In this document: positions 7,588 to 16,612 of the stretch, one piece after another
Layout: the number at the start of each line of letters is the position of its first letter
Numbering within the stretch: the first letter of the stretch is position 1
Assembly: GCA_020426425.1 (NCBI GenBank)
Contig: JAGQQB010000014.1
Location: 1-17,997, forward strand
DNA from: Planctomycetaceae bacterium
GTDB lineage: Bacteria; Planctomycetota; Planctomycetia; Planctomycetales; Planctomycetaceae
DNA length: 17,997 bases
Reading direction: 5' to 3'
The notes under the pieces: generated by a model
The model's database searches: none
Seen by the model: only the letters and a program-made list of their open reading frames with translations
Told to the model about the DNA's origin: nothing
Made by a program: the position numbers and the translations under genes

Positions 7588-9684
7588 ATGTCGTTTCTCG
7601 CTCCGCTGTATCTGTTGGCAGGCCTGGCGGTCGCGGGACCGATCCTGTTTCATCTGATCCGGCGGACTCCGCGCGGGCGACAGGTCTTCAGCAGTGTGAT
7701 GTTTCTGCAGCCATCGCCCCCCCGGTTGACGAAGCGAAGTCGCATTGAGGACTGGTTGCTGCTGCTGCTCCGAGCGTCGATTCTCGTCGTGCTCGCACTC
7801 GCATTCGCACGACCATTTGTCCGCACCGTGACGACGGAACCTGCTCAACAGGAGGTCGGTCGTCGTCTCGTCGTGCTGATTGATGCGTCGGCGAGTTTGC
7901 AGCGAGAAGGGGTGTGGGACGAGGTTCCGGCTCAGCTGCAGGAGTCGCTTGGGGATCTGCAGCCAGAGGACATCGTTTCCTGCACGCTGTTTGACTCCGC
8001 ACGCAATGAGATTCTCTCTGCCGACGAATGGCAGGAACTCCCGGCCGGTGAACGCCTCACACTGCTGGTTGCTCGCGTCCAGGAGTTTGCCCCGTCTTGG
8101 CGGGGGACACAATTGGATGAGGCGCTCATCGAAACCGCCGAGGAACTCGATGCTCTTGATGCGCAGGCTCACGTGGAGCGGACGATCCTGCTCGTTTCCG
8201 ATCTCGCACAAGGAGCACAGTGGGAGGGACTGCAAGGATTCACTTGGCCGAAGTCCGTGGGCGTGCGATTGGTGCCGGTCGGTCAGCGGACGTCACCAAC
8301 GAACGCTGCCATCCAGGTAGTGGAAGATCCCGGACAGGACCAGATTCGCGTGCGAGTCAGCAATGCGGCGGGATCCACTGAGAGCCTTTTCCTGCTCACC
8401 TGGGCAGACGAGTTCTCCGGACCGTTGGACAACAGCTTCGAGAACAAGACCTCTCAGCCGGTATACGTCCCAGCTGGGCAAAGCCGCGTCGTCCGCGCAC
8501 CGGAGCCATCACCGGAAGTCCGCGGCACGCGACTGGTGCTGACTGGCGACGACCACCCGTTTGACAATGTCGTGCATGTAACACCACGTCAGCAGTGGCA
8601 GGCCGAACTCGTGTGGCTGAGTGAACCAAATGATGAGGCGCTGCGATTCTTCGTTGAGCCACTGTTCCCGGAAACGCCAGGGCGCACGATCAAGATCACG
8701 GACTGGACCTCGGCGGCGGCACCCACCGCGTTGCCGGAACAGGCGGCACTCATCCTGTGCGCCACGAGTCCCACTGCAGAGCAGTGGGACTGGTTGCAAG
8801 CACAGACCAGACAGGGCGCGACGCTGCTGTGGATCGCGGTCTCTGCCAAACAAGTGCAACAGCTGTATCAACTCCAGTCGCAAGCAGTGCCCGAGGTCAC
8901 AGCAGAAACTGCAGACGACTACTTCATGCTGGGGGACGTCGATTTTCAGCATCCTTTGCTGCGTCCCTTCGACGATCCCCGATTCTCCGATTTCACCAAG
9001 CTGCGGTTCTGGAAGCGATATCGAATCGAGCGACCGGCAGAGCCCAACGCCCATGTGCTGTGGCATTTTGCCGATGGAGCACCGGCGCTGTTGCAATCTC
9101 CTTTCGAAGCGGGACAAATCGTGCTCCTCCTGTCGAACTGGCGACGCGAGGAAAGCGAACTTGCGGTCTGGAGCAAGTTCGTCCCCATGATGAATGGCCT
9201 GCTCGAAGCGGGACGTCCGCCGAACTTTCGCCGCTCACAGTACACAGTCGGTGAATCGATACTACTGGACGAGGTACTCGCATTGGATCAGGCCGAAATC
9301 TGGCTGCGACGCGGGAATGCTGAGCCGGAACGACTAACGCGGTCAGATGCACTGCAGCTCGACACGCCGGGACGGCTGACCTTCGCGACCACGCAGGCAG
9401 GATTATCGACCTCGACGCAATCGCTCTCCGTCAACCTCCCGCCAGCCGAGTCGGAGACCGCTCCACTCGCAACCGATGTCCTGGTCGCCGCTGGCGTGAA
9501 TCTGGGAACTGGAGAACTCGATGCAGCCCAGCAGCAACTCGATGCCCGCCAACTGCTCAACCAGGAACTGGAAGCAAGACAACAATGGTGGCGGATGCTG
9601 CTCCTGGCGGTGCTTGGCCTGTTGATTGTGGAGTCGCTCGTCGCCGCGCGGCGACGAGCGGACATGGTACCTCAGGCGGCGTAG
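7588..9684 (+). CDS. BatA / von Willebrand factor A domain membrane protein
   Basis: A 698-residue protein. Residues 1-80 are the BatA N-terminal region with two membrane helices: one in FLAPLYLLAGLAVAGPILFHLI at residues 3-24 and the other at about 56-79 ending in AFARPF, the usual planctomycete and Bacteroidetes signature. A vWA domain follows (about 93-260) with MIDAS motif D99-A-S-A-S103, GTQLDEAL and ILLVSDLA, so metal-dependent ligand binding looks possible. A beta-rich, probably extracytoplasmic stretch extends to about 660. A final membrane helix (about 670-686) ends in a basic AARRR tail. BatA/vWA proteins usually work with MoxR AAA ATPases and DUF58 proteins in envelope-related assemblies, but neither partner is adjacent here. 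ATG 7588 has AAGGA 9 bp upstream. The last codons coincide with a perfect 26-bp palindrome at the convergent junction with the dehydratase gene. Confidence 0.88.
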   Translation: MSFLAPLYLLAGLAVAGPILFHLIRRTPRGRQVFSSVMFLQPSPPRLTKRSRIEDWLLLLLRASILVVLALAFARPFVRTVTTEPAQQEVGRRLVVLIDASASLQREGVWDEVPAQLQESLGDLQPEDIVSCTLFDSARNEILSADEWQELPAGERLTLLVARVQEFAPSWRGTQLDEALIETAEELDALDAQAHVERTILLVSDLAQGAQWEGLQGFTWPKSVGVRLVPVGQRTSPTNAAIQVVEDPGQDQIRVRVSNAAGSTESLFLLTWADEFSGPLDNSFENKTSQPVYVPAGQSRVVRAPEPSPEVRGTRLVLTGDDHPFDNVVHVTPRQQWQAELVWLSEPNDEALRFFVEPLFPETPGRTIKITDWTSAAAPTALPEQAALILCATSPTAEQWDWLQAQTRQGATLLWIAVSAKQVQQLYQLQSQAVPEVTAETADDYFMLGDVDFQHPLLRPFDDPRFSDFTKLRFWKRYRIERPAEPNAHVLWHFADGAPALLQSPFEAGQIVLLLSNWRREESELAVWSKFVPMMNGLLEAGRPPNFRRSQYTVGESILLDEVLALDQAEIWLRRGNAEPERLTRSDALQLDTPGRLTFATTQAGLSTSTQSLSVNLPPAESETAPLATDVLVAAGVNLGTGELDAAQQQLDARQLLNQELEARQQWWRMLLLAVLGLLIVESLVAARRRADMVPQAA
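9635..9660. terminator. Perfect 26-bp palindrome at convergent gene junction, putative bidirectional terminator or 3' mRNA hairpin
   Basis: The half-site CGCTCGTCGCCGC is followed immediately by its exact reverse complement, so the DNA is identical on both strands for 26 bp. As RNA it would form an 11-bp, nearly all-GC stem with a GCGC loop. It lies inside the last codons of the vWA gene, 22 bp before its stop codon, and 46-71 nt beyond the stop of the opposing dehydratase gene. Neither side has a U tract, so it is not a classical intrinsic terminator. It could still stabilise the 3' end of the dehydratase transcript, pause polymerase from both directions, or bind a protein. The symmetry is certain; the function is inferred. 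Confidence 0.5.
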
Positions 9685-9705
9685 GGCGATCGGCGACTCG
9701 TAGCG

Positions 9706-11676
9706 TCAATCACCCGACCGGACCAAGTGTCCCCGCAGTGCCTTCTCAATTGAGGCGGGATCATACACGCAGCCACCCCACGTTCCGCCACCAAGTTGCT
9801 GTAGCAGCGCCCACAGACGGGTATCGGGAGGAAGGTCGGCATCTGGCTGCAGCGGGATGGACGCCGTGCGCTGCCGCAGTTCTTCGGCCCCCTGTTCGGG
9901 TGTCAGTGGTGCGGCTGGCGTCCCGACAAAGTGAATCGAACCACTCAAGCCCAGCGTATCGATCGTGATTTCGATCAGATCGCCGTCCCGCAGTAGACCA
10001 ATCGGCCCTCCGGCCAACGCCTCTGGGCCAACATGTCCAAGGCAGGCGCCAGTTGAGACCCCGCTGAAACGAGCATCGGTGATCACCGCAACATGTTTTC
10101 CCCACGGAAGGTATTTCAGCGCTGAGGTAATCTGGTACGTCTCCTCCATGCCGGAGCCGAGCGGACCGCGACACATCAGGACGAGGACGTCGCCCGCTTT
10201 GACCTGCTTTTCGCCCCGACCTTTGATCGCCGCGATCGCGGCCCGTTCACTGGTGAAGACCTTCGCCGGACCACGCTTGCGATAGACCCCATCGTCATCA
10301 ACGACGCTGGGATCGATCGCGGTACTCTTGATGACCGCCCCTTCCGGTGCAATGTTCCCGGTGGGAAAGGTGACCGTGCTGGTCAGTCCCCGCGCCTTCG
10401 CTTGTGCAGGCGGCATGATCACATCGTCGGGATCAATTCCATCTTGTTCGCGCAGGATTTCACGAAATCGCTGACGGCGTTCAGATGCTTCCCAGACAGC
10501 AAGCGTATCCCCGAGTGACGTTCCTGTTGCAGTCAGAGCCTCCAGCCGCAGTAGTCCGAGCGACCGCAGGTGCAACATCATTTCGGGAACACCACCCGCA
10601 AGAAACAGACGCACAGTGGGATGTCCGACTGGGCCATTCGGCAGCACGTCAACAATCCGCGGCGTTTGCCGATTGATGCGGTTCCAGTCATCGACGGTCG
10701 GTCGTTGCAGTCCAGCCTCGAACGCAATCGCTGGGATGTGCAGCAGCAGGTTCGTCGATCCTCCGCAGGCGGCATGCAGCACCATCGCGTTGTGGAGTGC
10801 AGCGGGGGTAAGGATGTTTTGTGTGGTGAGTTTTTGTTGAATCTGTCGCGCGATCGCATGGGCCGATTGCGTCGCTATCTCCAGCCAGACCGGTTGGCCA
10901 GATGGCGCTAACGCCGAATGTGGCAGCGAGAGTCCCAGTGCCTCGGCGACGACCTGCGAGGTCGCTGCGGTTCCCAGGAACTGGCAGCCGCCGCCGGGTG
11001 AGCCACAGGCCTTGCAGCCCATCTCGGCGGCGTAACGAACATCGATTTCCCCATGCGCGAACCGGGCGCCAATCGCCTGCACCTTGCCTGCATCTTCGCC
11101 GACAGTCGGTGGCAACGTGACTCCACCGGGGACGATCACTCCCGGCAATTGATGCTGCGCGGCGACTGCCATCATCATCGCGGGCAGCCCCTTGTCGCAG
11201 GTCGCCACGCCGACCACCCCTTTACGAAGCGGCAGCGAGCGGATGAGTCGCTTCAGCACAACGGCGGCATCGTTGCGATAAGCCAGGCTGTCCATCATCG
11301 CGGTCGTTCCCTGCGAGCGACCATCGCAAGGATCAGAGACGTGACCGGCAAAGGGCAGGAGTTCGAGCCGACTCAGTTCCTCCGCCACTTCGCGGACCAA
11401 GAGTCCGACTTCCCAGTGCCCAGTGTGGTAACCGAGCGCGACGGGATGCCCATCTTCCGCCCGCACGCCACCCATCGTGCTGAGGATGAGCACCTGATCC
11501 CGCAGCAACTGCTGGGGATCCCACCCCATACCCGCTGCCTGCGTCATGCCGAACAGATCGCCGCTGGGCGCTTCCAGCAGCAACTCCGGCGTGAGCGGCA
11601 ACAACCCCTCCGGTCCCGGGCCGGTCGTGCGGATGTCGTAGACGTCTGGTCGGTTCGAGTCGAAGGGAGATCGCAT
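9706..11676 (-). CDS. yjhG: YjhG/YagF-type D-xylonate (sugar acid) dehydratase, IlvD/Edd family
   Basis: A 656-residue protein, the same length class as E. coli YjhG/YagF (about 655) and longer than IlvD. Near-identical blocks recalled from YjhG include PSGDLFGMT, DPCDGRSQGTT, CDKGLPAMMMA, GKVQAIGARFA, GGCQFLGTA, PTVDDWNRIN, QAKARGLTST and ITDARFSGVSTGA. Iron-sulfur ligands should be C117 (DPCDGR), C160 (CDKG) and C231 (GGCQF); the Ser in RFSGVS corresponds to the catalytic base of the family. The enzyme dehydrates D-xylonate or a related aldonic acid to a 2-keto-3-deoxy acid in the cytoplasm, feeding non-phosphorylative pentose catabolism. The start at 11676 fits the family N-terminus, although no clear Shine-Dalgarno precedes it. 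It is divergent from the PQQ-propeller gene and convergent with the vWA gene, so it is probably transcribed alone. Substrate choice within the family is less certain than family membership. Confidence 0.94.
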   Translation of the reverse strand: MRSPFDSNRPDVYDIRTTGPGPEGLLPLTPELLLEAPSGDLFGMTQAAGMGWDPQQLLRDQVLILSTMGGVRAEDGHPVALGYHTGHWEVGLLVREVAEELSRLELLPFAGHVSDPCDGRSQGTTAMMDSLAYRNDAAVVLKRLIRSLPLRKGVVGVATCDKGLPAMMMAVAAQHQLPGVIVPGGVTLPPTVGEDAGKVQAIGARFAHGEIDVRYAAEMGCKACGSPGGGCQFLGTAATSQVVAEALGLSLPHSALAPSGQPVWLEIATQSAHAIARQIQQKLTTQNILTPAALHNAMVLHAACGGSTNLLLHIPAIAFEAGLQRPTVDDWNRINRQTPRIVDVLPNGPVGHPTVRLFLAGGVPEMMLHLRSLGLLRLEALTATGTSLGDTLAVWEASERRQRFREILREQDGIDPDDVIMPPAQAKARGLTSTVTFPTGNIAPEGAVIKSTAIDPSVVDDDGVYRKRGPAKVFTSERAAIAAIKGRGEKQVKAGDVLVLMCRGPLGSGMEETYQITSALKYLPWGKHVAVITDARFSGVSTGACLGHVGPEALAGGPIGLLRDGDLIEITIDTLGLSGSIHFVGTPAAPLTPEQGAEELRQRTASIPLQPDADLPPDTRLWALLQQLGGGTWGGCVYDPASIEKALRGHLVRSGD

Positions 11677-11925
11677 CGGGTGAGGGTCACTTTCGATCAG
11701 CGGTCCAATGGGGTAGGGACGCGGCGGTGATGGAGGAACTCACGGTTCCAGGGCAGAGACAGCTTCAGTCTTGGCTCTCCAGCGGGTATGCTAGCGAGGC
11801 CGGTTGGTGCGAGGGAGTCGAGGGACCGGGAATGACAGTCCAGTGTCTTGGGATTGCGTGATCGGCGCGTGATCTCTGACTCCCGAGTCCTGACCAACTG
11901 ACCAGACGTTCGTAAAGAGACGCAC
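11677..11925. promoter_or_regulatory. Divergent intergenic region between yjhG and the PQQ-propeller gene
   Basis: This 249-bp gap must contain promoters for both flanking genes. Two direct copies of GCGTGATC occur at 11856-11863 and 11867-11874, 11 bp apart (about one helical turn). Four bases later comes the short inverted repeat GACTC-CC-GAGTC (11878-11889). Together they form a compact candidate regulator site 37-70 bp before the PQQ gene start. TATGCT at 11787-11792 could be a -10 box for the plus strand, but its -35 match is poor. No obvious sigma-70 promoter for yjhG was recognised. Confidence 0.4.
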
Positions 11926-14900
11926 ATGCCGCTGACTGCCGCATTCCGTTCGAGTCGAGACCGCAGCTGTTGCCAATTGCGGCAATCGGTCGTCGTCCTG
12001 CTGATCGTCTGTAGCTGGCTGGTCCGACCAACCCACGCCCAGTTTCTTGGCCCGGCATTTCCCAATCAGAATCCCGGAACTGTCGCGGAACGGAACCTGC
12101 GCCAGTTGCCGCACGACCCTCATTTGGAGTCGGAGTATCTGCAAGGACGACGTGCGCTGGCCGAGGGCAATATCCCCGAGGGCCTGGAACAACTACAGGC
12201 GATCATCGATTCCGGAAGCGACTTCTTGTTGACCAGTGGCGAACAGATCGAGGGCAGTCTGCGCGAGAAAGTCATCTCAACACTGTCTGGACATCGGGAG
12301 GATTACCAACGGCTGTACGGCGTCGAAGCACAGGATCTGCTGACGCACGGCACCGACCAGCAGGACGAACAGTTCTATCAGGAAGTTGCCCGCCGCTTCT
12401 TTCTGACAGACGCCGGCGCGATCGCCCTTGATCGACAGGCACAGCTGAAACAGCAGGCCGGTGATTTCCTGGGAGCGGCTCGACTCCTGGATCAGTTGCG
12501 GCAGCATCCCGGCGTTACCAACCGGGACGATGTGTTGCTGCGCGGCCTGTGGTGCGCACATGTCGCGGGCCTGGAGGGTCTAACGCAGCAAACGATGTCG
12601 ACTCACGCCAAACGACTGGCAGCAATCTCGCAACAAAGAAGCTGGAAGTCTCCACAGGACATCGCAGCCGCAGATTGGATCAAGCAACTGCACCCCGGTG
12701 AAATCGCAGCCAGCCAACAGGTCACGAATCAACTGAACTGGCCGGTACCGATGGGGCATCTCTCGCAGAACAGCTCCGCACCCTTCGCGCCAGTCCTGGC
12801 CAAACCGGCGTGGACTTATCCTCTAGTGGACGACTACGACCAGCTTCCAGAGGAAATGCAGAAGCTCGCCGTCGAGTTGATCCGCACGATCGAGCTACAG
12901 GAACGCGCTCACGACGAGCGCGTGACGCTGCCTGCAGGACGCCCATTGATTGTCGGAGACATGGTCATTTCGCCGGGGTACGGCATTGTCCGTGCGTTTG
13001 ATCGTCGGACGGGGGAACTGCGATGGCCAGGCGTCTTTGTTGATGAAACTTTCGACTTCCTGTTCCGTTCGTCCTATGCGCCGGACCATCCGCAGAATAG
13101 CGACACGATGCGGAATGAGCTGATGGAAATGTACATCGCGATGCGCGGCTGGCGCGACATGACGAGTGCGTCGATCAGTACTGATGGGCGCTTCGTCTAT
13201 TCGGTGGGAGGGTGCCATCTGCCAAGTACGCTCCCTTCGGCGGTGTTGATGTACAACCCCGCACGCGACCCCCGACTGCCGCAGAAGGACAACCAACTGC
13301 ACGCATACGACCTACGGACTGGCAATCTGATCTGGACCGTGATTGGCGATCTGCAAATCAATGACTTCACGCTCGATCCGCTGGGCCAACAGCAGCGCTA
13401 TCCCGTTTTCTTCTATGGAGCACCGCTGCCTGTCAACGGGCGACTCTTCTGCATTGGCGAGGAACGCGGACAGATTCAGCTTTTGGAGTTAAATCCCGAC
13501 GCGCGGGTGGAAGGAGAGGTCATCTGGTCGATCGGACTGCTCAATCCGGGCAATGACCTCCTGATGGATGATCGACGTCGACTCGCCGGGATGATGCCCG
13601 TGTACGCCGGGGGACTGGTGATCTGTCCGACCGGCGAAGGGACCGTGACGGCGGTGGACATCGAGCGTCGGGCAATCGCGTGGACCCACCGCTATGCCGA
13701 CGTCGCCGGCGGAACAATGCAGCAGCGGGTGGTGATGCTGCGGATGATGCAGCAACGAACCGCGAACAGTCCCCGCAAGACATCTGACTATCTCTTGGAA
13801 CAGGATCGCTGGTTCGATTCTCGGATCCTGGTGGCCGATGGGAAGGTCGTACTGACTCCGCCCGACACCGACGATCTCCTCTGCCTGGACTTGCTGACCG
13901 GCGAGTCGGTCTGGCAGCACGCTCTGCAGCGAAACTCAAAGGTGTCGCTGGGAGGCATGCATGCGGGGCAGCTTGTTCTTGTCGGCCAGAACGATCTCGA
14001 TCTCATCCGCCTCGAAGACGGGTCGCGTGTGTGGGAACGCCCATTGACACTCGCTGCGCCGGCGGGGCGGGGCGTGCTGATGGAAGGACGCTTCCTGCAA
14101 CCTCTGGCGACGGGTGAGATTGCCGTGATCGACTTGGACACAGCACGTGTGCTCGCCCGCATTCCACTCGATGGCAAACGGATTCCCGGCAACCTCTCAG
14201 CGGCCAACGGGCAAGTTTTCGCCCAGTCGGGGTCGGAACTGATCGCCTTTGACCTGCGGCAACGGGTCGACGAACGTCTGGCGTCGCTCAAGAACGATCC
14301 CTCGCAGGAAGTTGCCGCACAGTCCTTGGAGGGACAACTGCGATTGCAGCAGGGGGATCTCAACGCAGGCGCTGAGTTGCTACAAGCGGCACTTGCGCGG
14401 AGCGGCGATGCGCGCATCAAACGGATGCTCAGCTGGGCACTGATGGAACGGCTGCGAACCGACTTTGCACATCACGAAGCCGATTTTCGACTTCTCCAGC
14501 AACTGTGCGATCCTGACCAGAAATCGCTGCTACTGGGGATCTACGCGGAAGGTTTGCGGCAGCAGGGGCGCGAGGGAGAGGCGCTCGAAACGTACCTCGC
14601 TCTGTTGTCGGACTACACACCCGGCATTCGCCTGGAAACGCAAAACAGCCATTGGAAGTGCCGTTACGATCGACTGCTGGGAGGGCGCGTCACGCAGCTC
14701 ACCGCGTCCAACGAGGTGCGCGAGCGCGTGTCGAAGTACTTGCGTTCGGTGCCGGAAGAAGATTCAGCAAAGTTGCTCGCCACGCTTGAACTGCTGGGGA
14801 CCAGTTTCCTCCCGCCAGCGGAAATCGCGACGCGGTTGGAAGCGATGCCGACCGATCAGGAGCCCCTCCGGCGTCAGGGCATTGCGCTGCGTTTGGCCAG

Positions 14901-16602
14901 CAGCCGCGACGCGGCCACACGCGGCGCCGGTTACTGGCTGCTCGCACACATTGCGATGCGACAACAAGATGGAGTGACCACCCGGCGCTATCTCGAACTG
15001 CTGCAGGCAGCATCCGCAGATGTCGTTGTGCTCCAGGAAAAGTCGGGACCGCAACTGTCGAAGGAACTGTCACAACGTCCGGAGTGGGAACAAGTCCTGG
15101 CGAAAGCACCGGACTGGCCGATTCACATTCATAACGATTCTGATCGCGTGCAGACGTTTCCGCAGATGACACGGCTGGACGTGTTTGGTGACGGCTCCGA
15201 AGAGCTCGCAGGCTGGACCTTCATGGTCGATGGACAGGGAAGCTTCATTCATGTGTTTGACGCCGATGGCCGACTGCGGGGGCGCGAAGGTACAGGTATC
15301 GGGGCCAGGGCACAGGTCGGTTCCCGATTGGTGCGGTATGTCGAAACGACCGGGCATCTCGCGGCCATCGTTTGTCAGGATCGACTGATGCTACTCGATC
15401 TGCTGAATCCGCAGGGGGCACCGCGACTGGTGGCGAACATCTCGCTGTTTCATCCGGACAGTCATCCTGGCGGCGCGCGGAATGTGATTGCGAATCACAA
15501 TGTGATTGCTGGCCTCAAGGGAGGGGCATCGCGAGTCCGCGCCGTCACTGGTGTGTGGGCGGGCAACGTGGGGCCACTCTTGCCGGGCACTTTGTGTTAC
15601 ACCGTGGGCAATGAGCTGATCGCGGTCGCTCCAACGAGCGGAGTGGAACTGTGGCGGACTGGTGGCATTCCCGATGGGGCCGAAGTGCTGGGAGATGCCG
15701 AACACATCGTCATCGTCAGCCAGGAACAGAATCGGTTTATGGTGTACCGGACCGTGAATGGTGAAATGCTTGGCGAAGGTCCGTTGCCAGCGGGGATGCT
15801 GACCGATTGGCGCGGCGTGGACTGGGGAGCGTTGTTACCGACTCAGACAACCGTCGACAATGAAGTCGTTCTAGACGCCTTTGATCCTGCCAGCGGAAAG
15901 TCACGCTGGTCCCATCGCACCCCAGTCGTCAACGAGCAGGTGACCGTGGTTGGCAGACAACTGGGCTATCTTGACGAAGCTGGTACGTTACATGTACTCG
16001 ACCCGGCAACGGGCGAGTCTGTCTGGACGGCCGCGTGCGCCCCGACCTTCAAAGTCCGAGCTGTGACCGTTCAAGAGGTTGGTACCGACCTGCTCTTCGT
16101 CCTGCATCCTGGATTGAACGACTCGGCGGCTCAATCAAACGACGACCCTGAGGTCGATCGTCTTGTCCCTGAGCCCCAAACACCCGATCCGGAAAACGAT
16201 CAGGAGAACACATCGGTAACTCGGCAATTCGTCCTGATCGACGCTGCCTCAGGAACGATTCGCTGGAGCCGTGAGTTGACGACGCCGGGGCGAATCGTGG
16301 TGCCTGATCTCCCAGGACGCTGGCCGATGGTGCTAGTACTCGCCAGTCAGATGAAGCAGCAACCTCGTCGCGGCAGTTTTCCTCGACCAATCAACATTCA
16401 AGCGGTCACAGCGCACGTGCTCAGCCGCGAGACTGGCGAAACAGTGCTGACCCAGGAAGGGGTCGATACCGGCAGTTGGATTGGCTGGGTCGGCGAAACA
16501 CAGCCGTTCCGCATGCAAGTACGGTATGGGAGCCTGACGCTGTCCCTGAAGTGCCTCGATACGCCTGCAGTCGGTGAGCCCCCTGTCGAGATGCCGAAGT
16601 GA
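11926..16602 (+). CDS. Secreted TPR-helical / PQQ-type beta-propeller repeat protein (BamB-like)
   Basis: A 1558-residue protein. A Sec signal peptide is visible: basic n-region, hydrophobic core VVVLLIVCSWLV, and cleavage after T-H-A38. Residues 50-330 are helical and TPR-like (RRALAEGNIPEGLEQLQAIID, DFLGAARLLDQL). A first propeller spans about 340-780, its blades marked by GxLxW-type strands such as TGELRW, TGNLIW, RRAIAW, TGESVW and GSRVW. A second helical block with Gln/Leu-rich repeats covers about 781-1063. A second propeller-like region runs to the C-terminus (SGVELW, SGKSRW, TGESVW, SGTIRW). Such proteins are numerous in planctomycetes and resemble the BamB scaffold; they usually lack the residues of PQQ-dependent dehydrogenases, and I see none here. 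A structural or protein-binding role outside the cytoplasm is likely. ATG 11926 gives the signal peptide, though the ribosome-binding site (AAAGAGA) is weak. The acidic segment near 1405-1430 looks like a disordered loop. Confidence 0.85.
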   Translation: MPLTAAFRSSRDRSCCQLRQSVVVLLIVCSWLVRPTHAQFLGPAFPNQNPGTVAERNLRQLPHDPHLESEYLQGRRALAEGNIPEGLEQLQAIIDSGSDFLLTSGEQIEGSLREKVISTLSGHREDYQRLYGVEAQDLLTHGTDQQDEQFYQEVARRFFLTDAGAIALDRQAQLKQQAGDFLGAARLLDQLRQHPGVTNRDDVLLRGLWCAHVAGLEGLTQQTMSTHAKRLAAISQQRSWKSPQDIAAADWIKQLHPGEIAASQQVTNQLNWPVPMGHLSQNSSAPFAPVLAKPAWTYPLVDDYDQLPEEMQKLAVELIRTIELQERAHDERVTLPAGRPLIVGDMVISPGYGIVRAFDRRTGELRWPGVFVDETFDFLFRSSYAPDHPQNSDTMRNELMEMYIAMRGWRDMTSASISTDGRFVYSVGGCHLPSTLPSAVLMYNPARDPRLPQKDNQLHAYDLRTGNLIWTVIGDLQINDFTLDPLGQQQRYPVFFYGAPLPVNGRLFCIGEERGQIQLLELNPDARVEGEVIWSIGLLNPGNDLLMDDRRRLAGMMPVYAGGLVICPTGEGTVTAVDIERRAIAWTHRYADVAGGTMQQRVVMLRMMQQRTANSPRKTSDYLLEQDRWFDSRILVADGKVVLTPPDTDDLLCLDLLTGESVWQHALQRNSKVSLGGMHAGQLVLVGQNDLDLIRLEDGSRVWERPLTLAAPAGRGVLMEGRFLQPLATGEIAVIDLDTARVLARIPLDGKRIPGNLSAANGQVFAQSGSELIAFDLRQRVDERLASLKNDPSQEVAAQSLEGQLRLQQGDLNAGAELLQAALARSGDARIKRMLSWALMERLRTDFAHHEADFRLLQQLCDPDQKSLLLGIYAEGLRQQGREGEALETYLALLSDYTPGIRLETQNSHWKCRYDRLLGGRVTQLTASNEVRERVSKYLRSVPEEDSAKLLATLELLGTSFLPPAEIATRLEAMPTDQEPLRRQGIALRLASSRDAATRGAGYWLLAHIAMRQQDGVTTRRYLELLQAASADVVVLQEKSGPQLSKELSQRPEWEQVLAKAPDWPIHIHNDSDRVQTFPQMTRLDVFGDGSEELAGWTFMVDGQGSFIHVFDADGRLRGREGTGIGARAQVGSRLVRYVETTGHLAAIVCQDRLMLLDLLNPQGAPRLVANISLFHPDSHPGGARNVIANHNVIAGLKGGASRVRAVTGVWAGNVGPLLPGTLCYTVGNELIAVAPTSGVELWRTGGIPDGAEVLGDAEHIVIVSQEQNRFMVYRTVNGEMLGEGPLPAGMLTDWRGVDWGALLPTQTTVDNEVVLDAFDPASGKSRWSHRTPVVNEQVTVVGRQLGYLDEAGTLHVLDPATGESVWTAACAPTFKVRAVTVQEVGTDLLFVLHPGLNDSAAQSNDDPEVDRLVPEPQTPDPENDQENTSVTRQFVLIDAASGTIRWSRELTTPGRIVVPDLPGRWPMVLVLASQMKQQPRRGSFPRPINIQAVTAHVLSRETGETVLTQEGVDTGSWIGWVGETQPFRMQVRYGSLTLSLKCLDTPAVGEPPVEMPK

Positions 16603-16612
16603 CGCAGGGTCG

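Noticed and set aside
11053..11730. A 225-residue plus-strand frame opposite the 5' part of yjhG
   Set aside because: It is antisense to strongly conserved dehydratase sequence and has low-complexity Arg/His composition.
13788..14420. A 210-residue minus-strand frame opposite the PQQ gene
   Set aside because: Ser/Arg/Pro-rich composition without motifs, lying over well-supported propeller blades.
11926..16602. PQQ-dependent alcohol or glucose dehydrogenase
   Set aside because: Blade motifs are present, but I see no adjacent-Cys pair or catalytic Asp context in the propellers and no cytochrome domain. The bipartite helical layout fits a scaffold instead.
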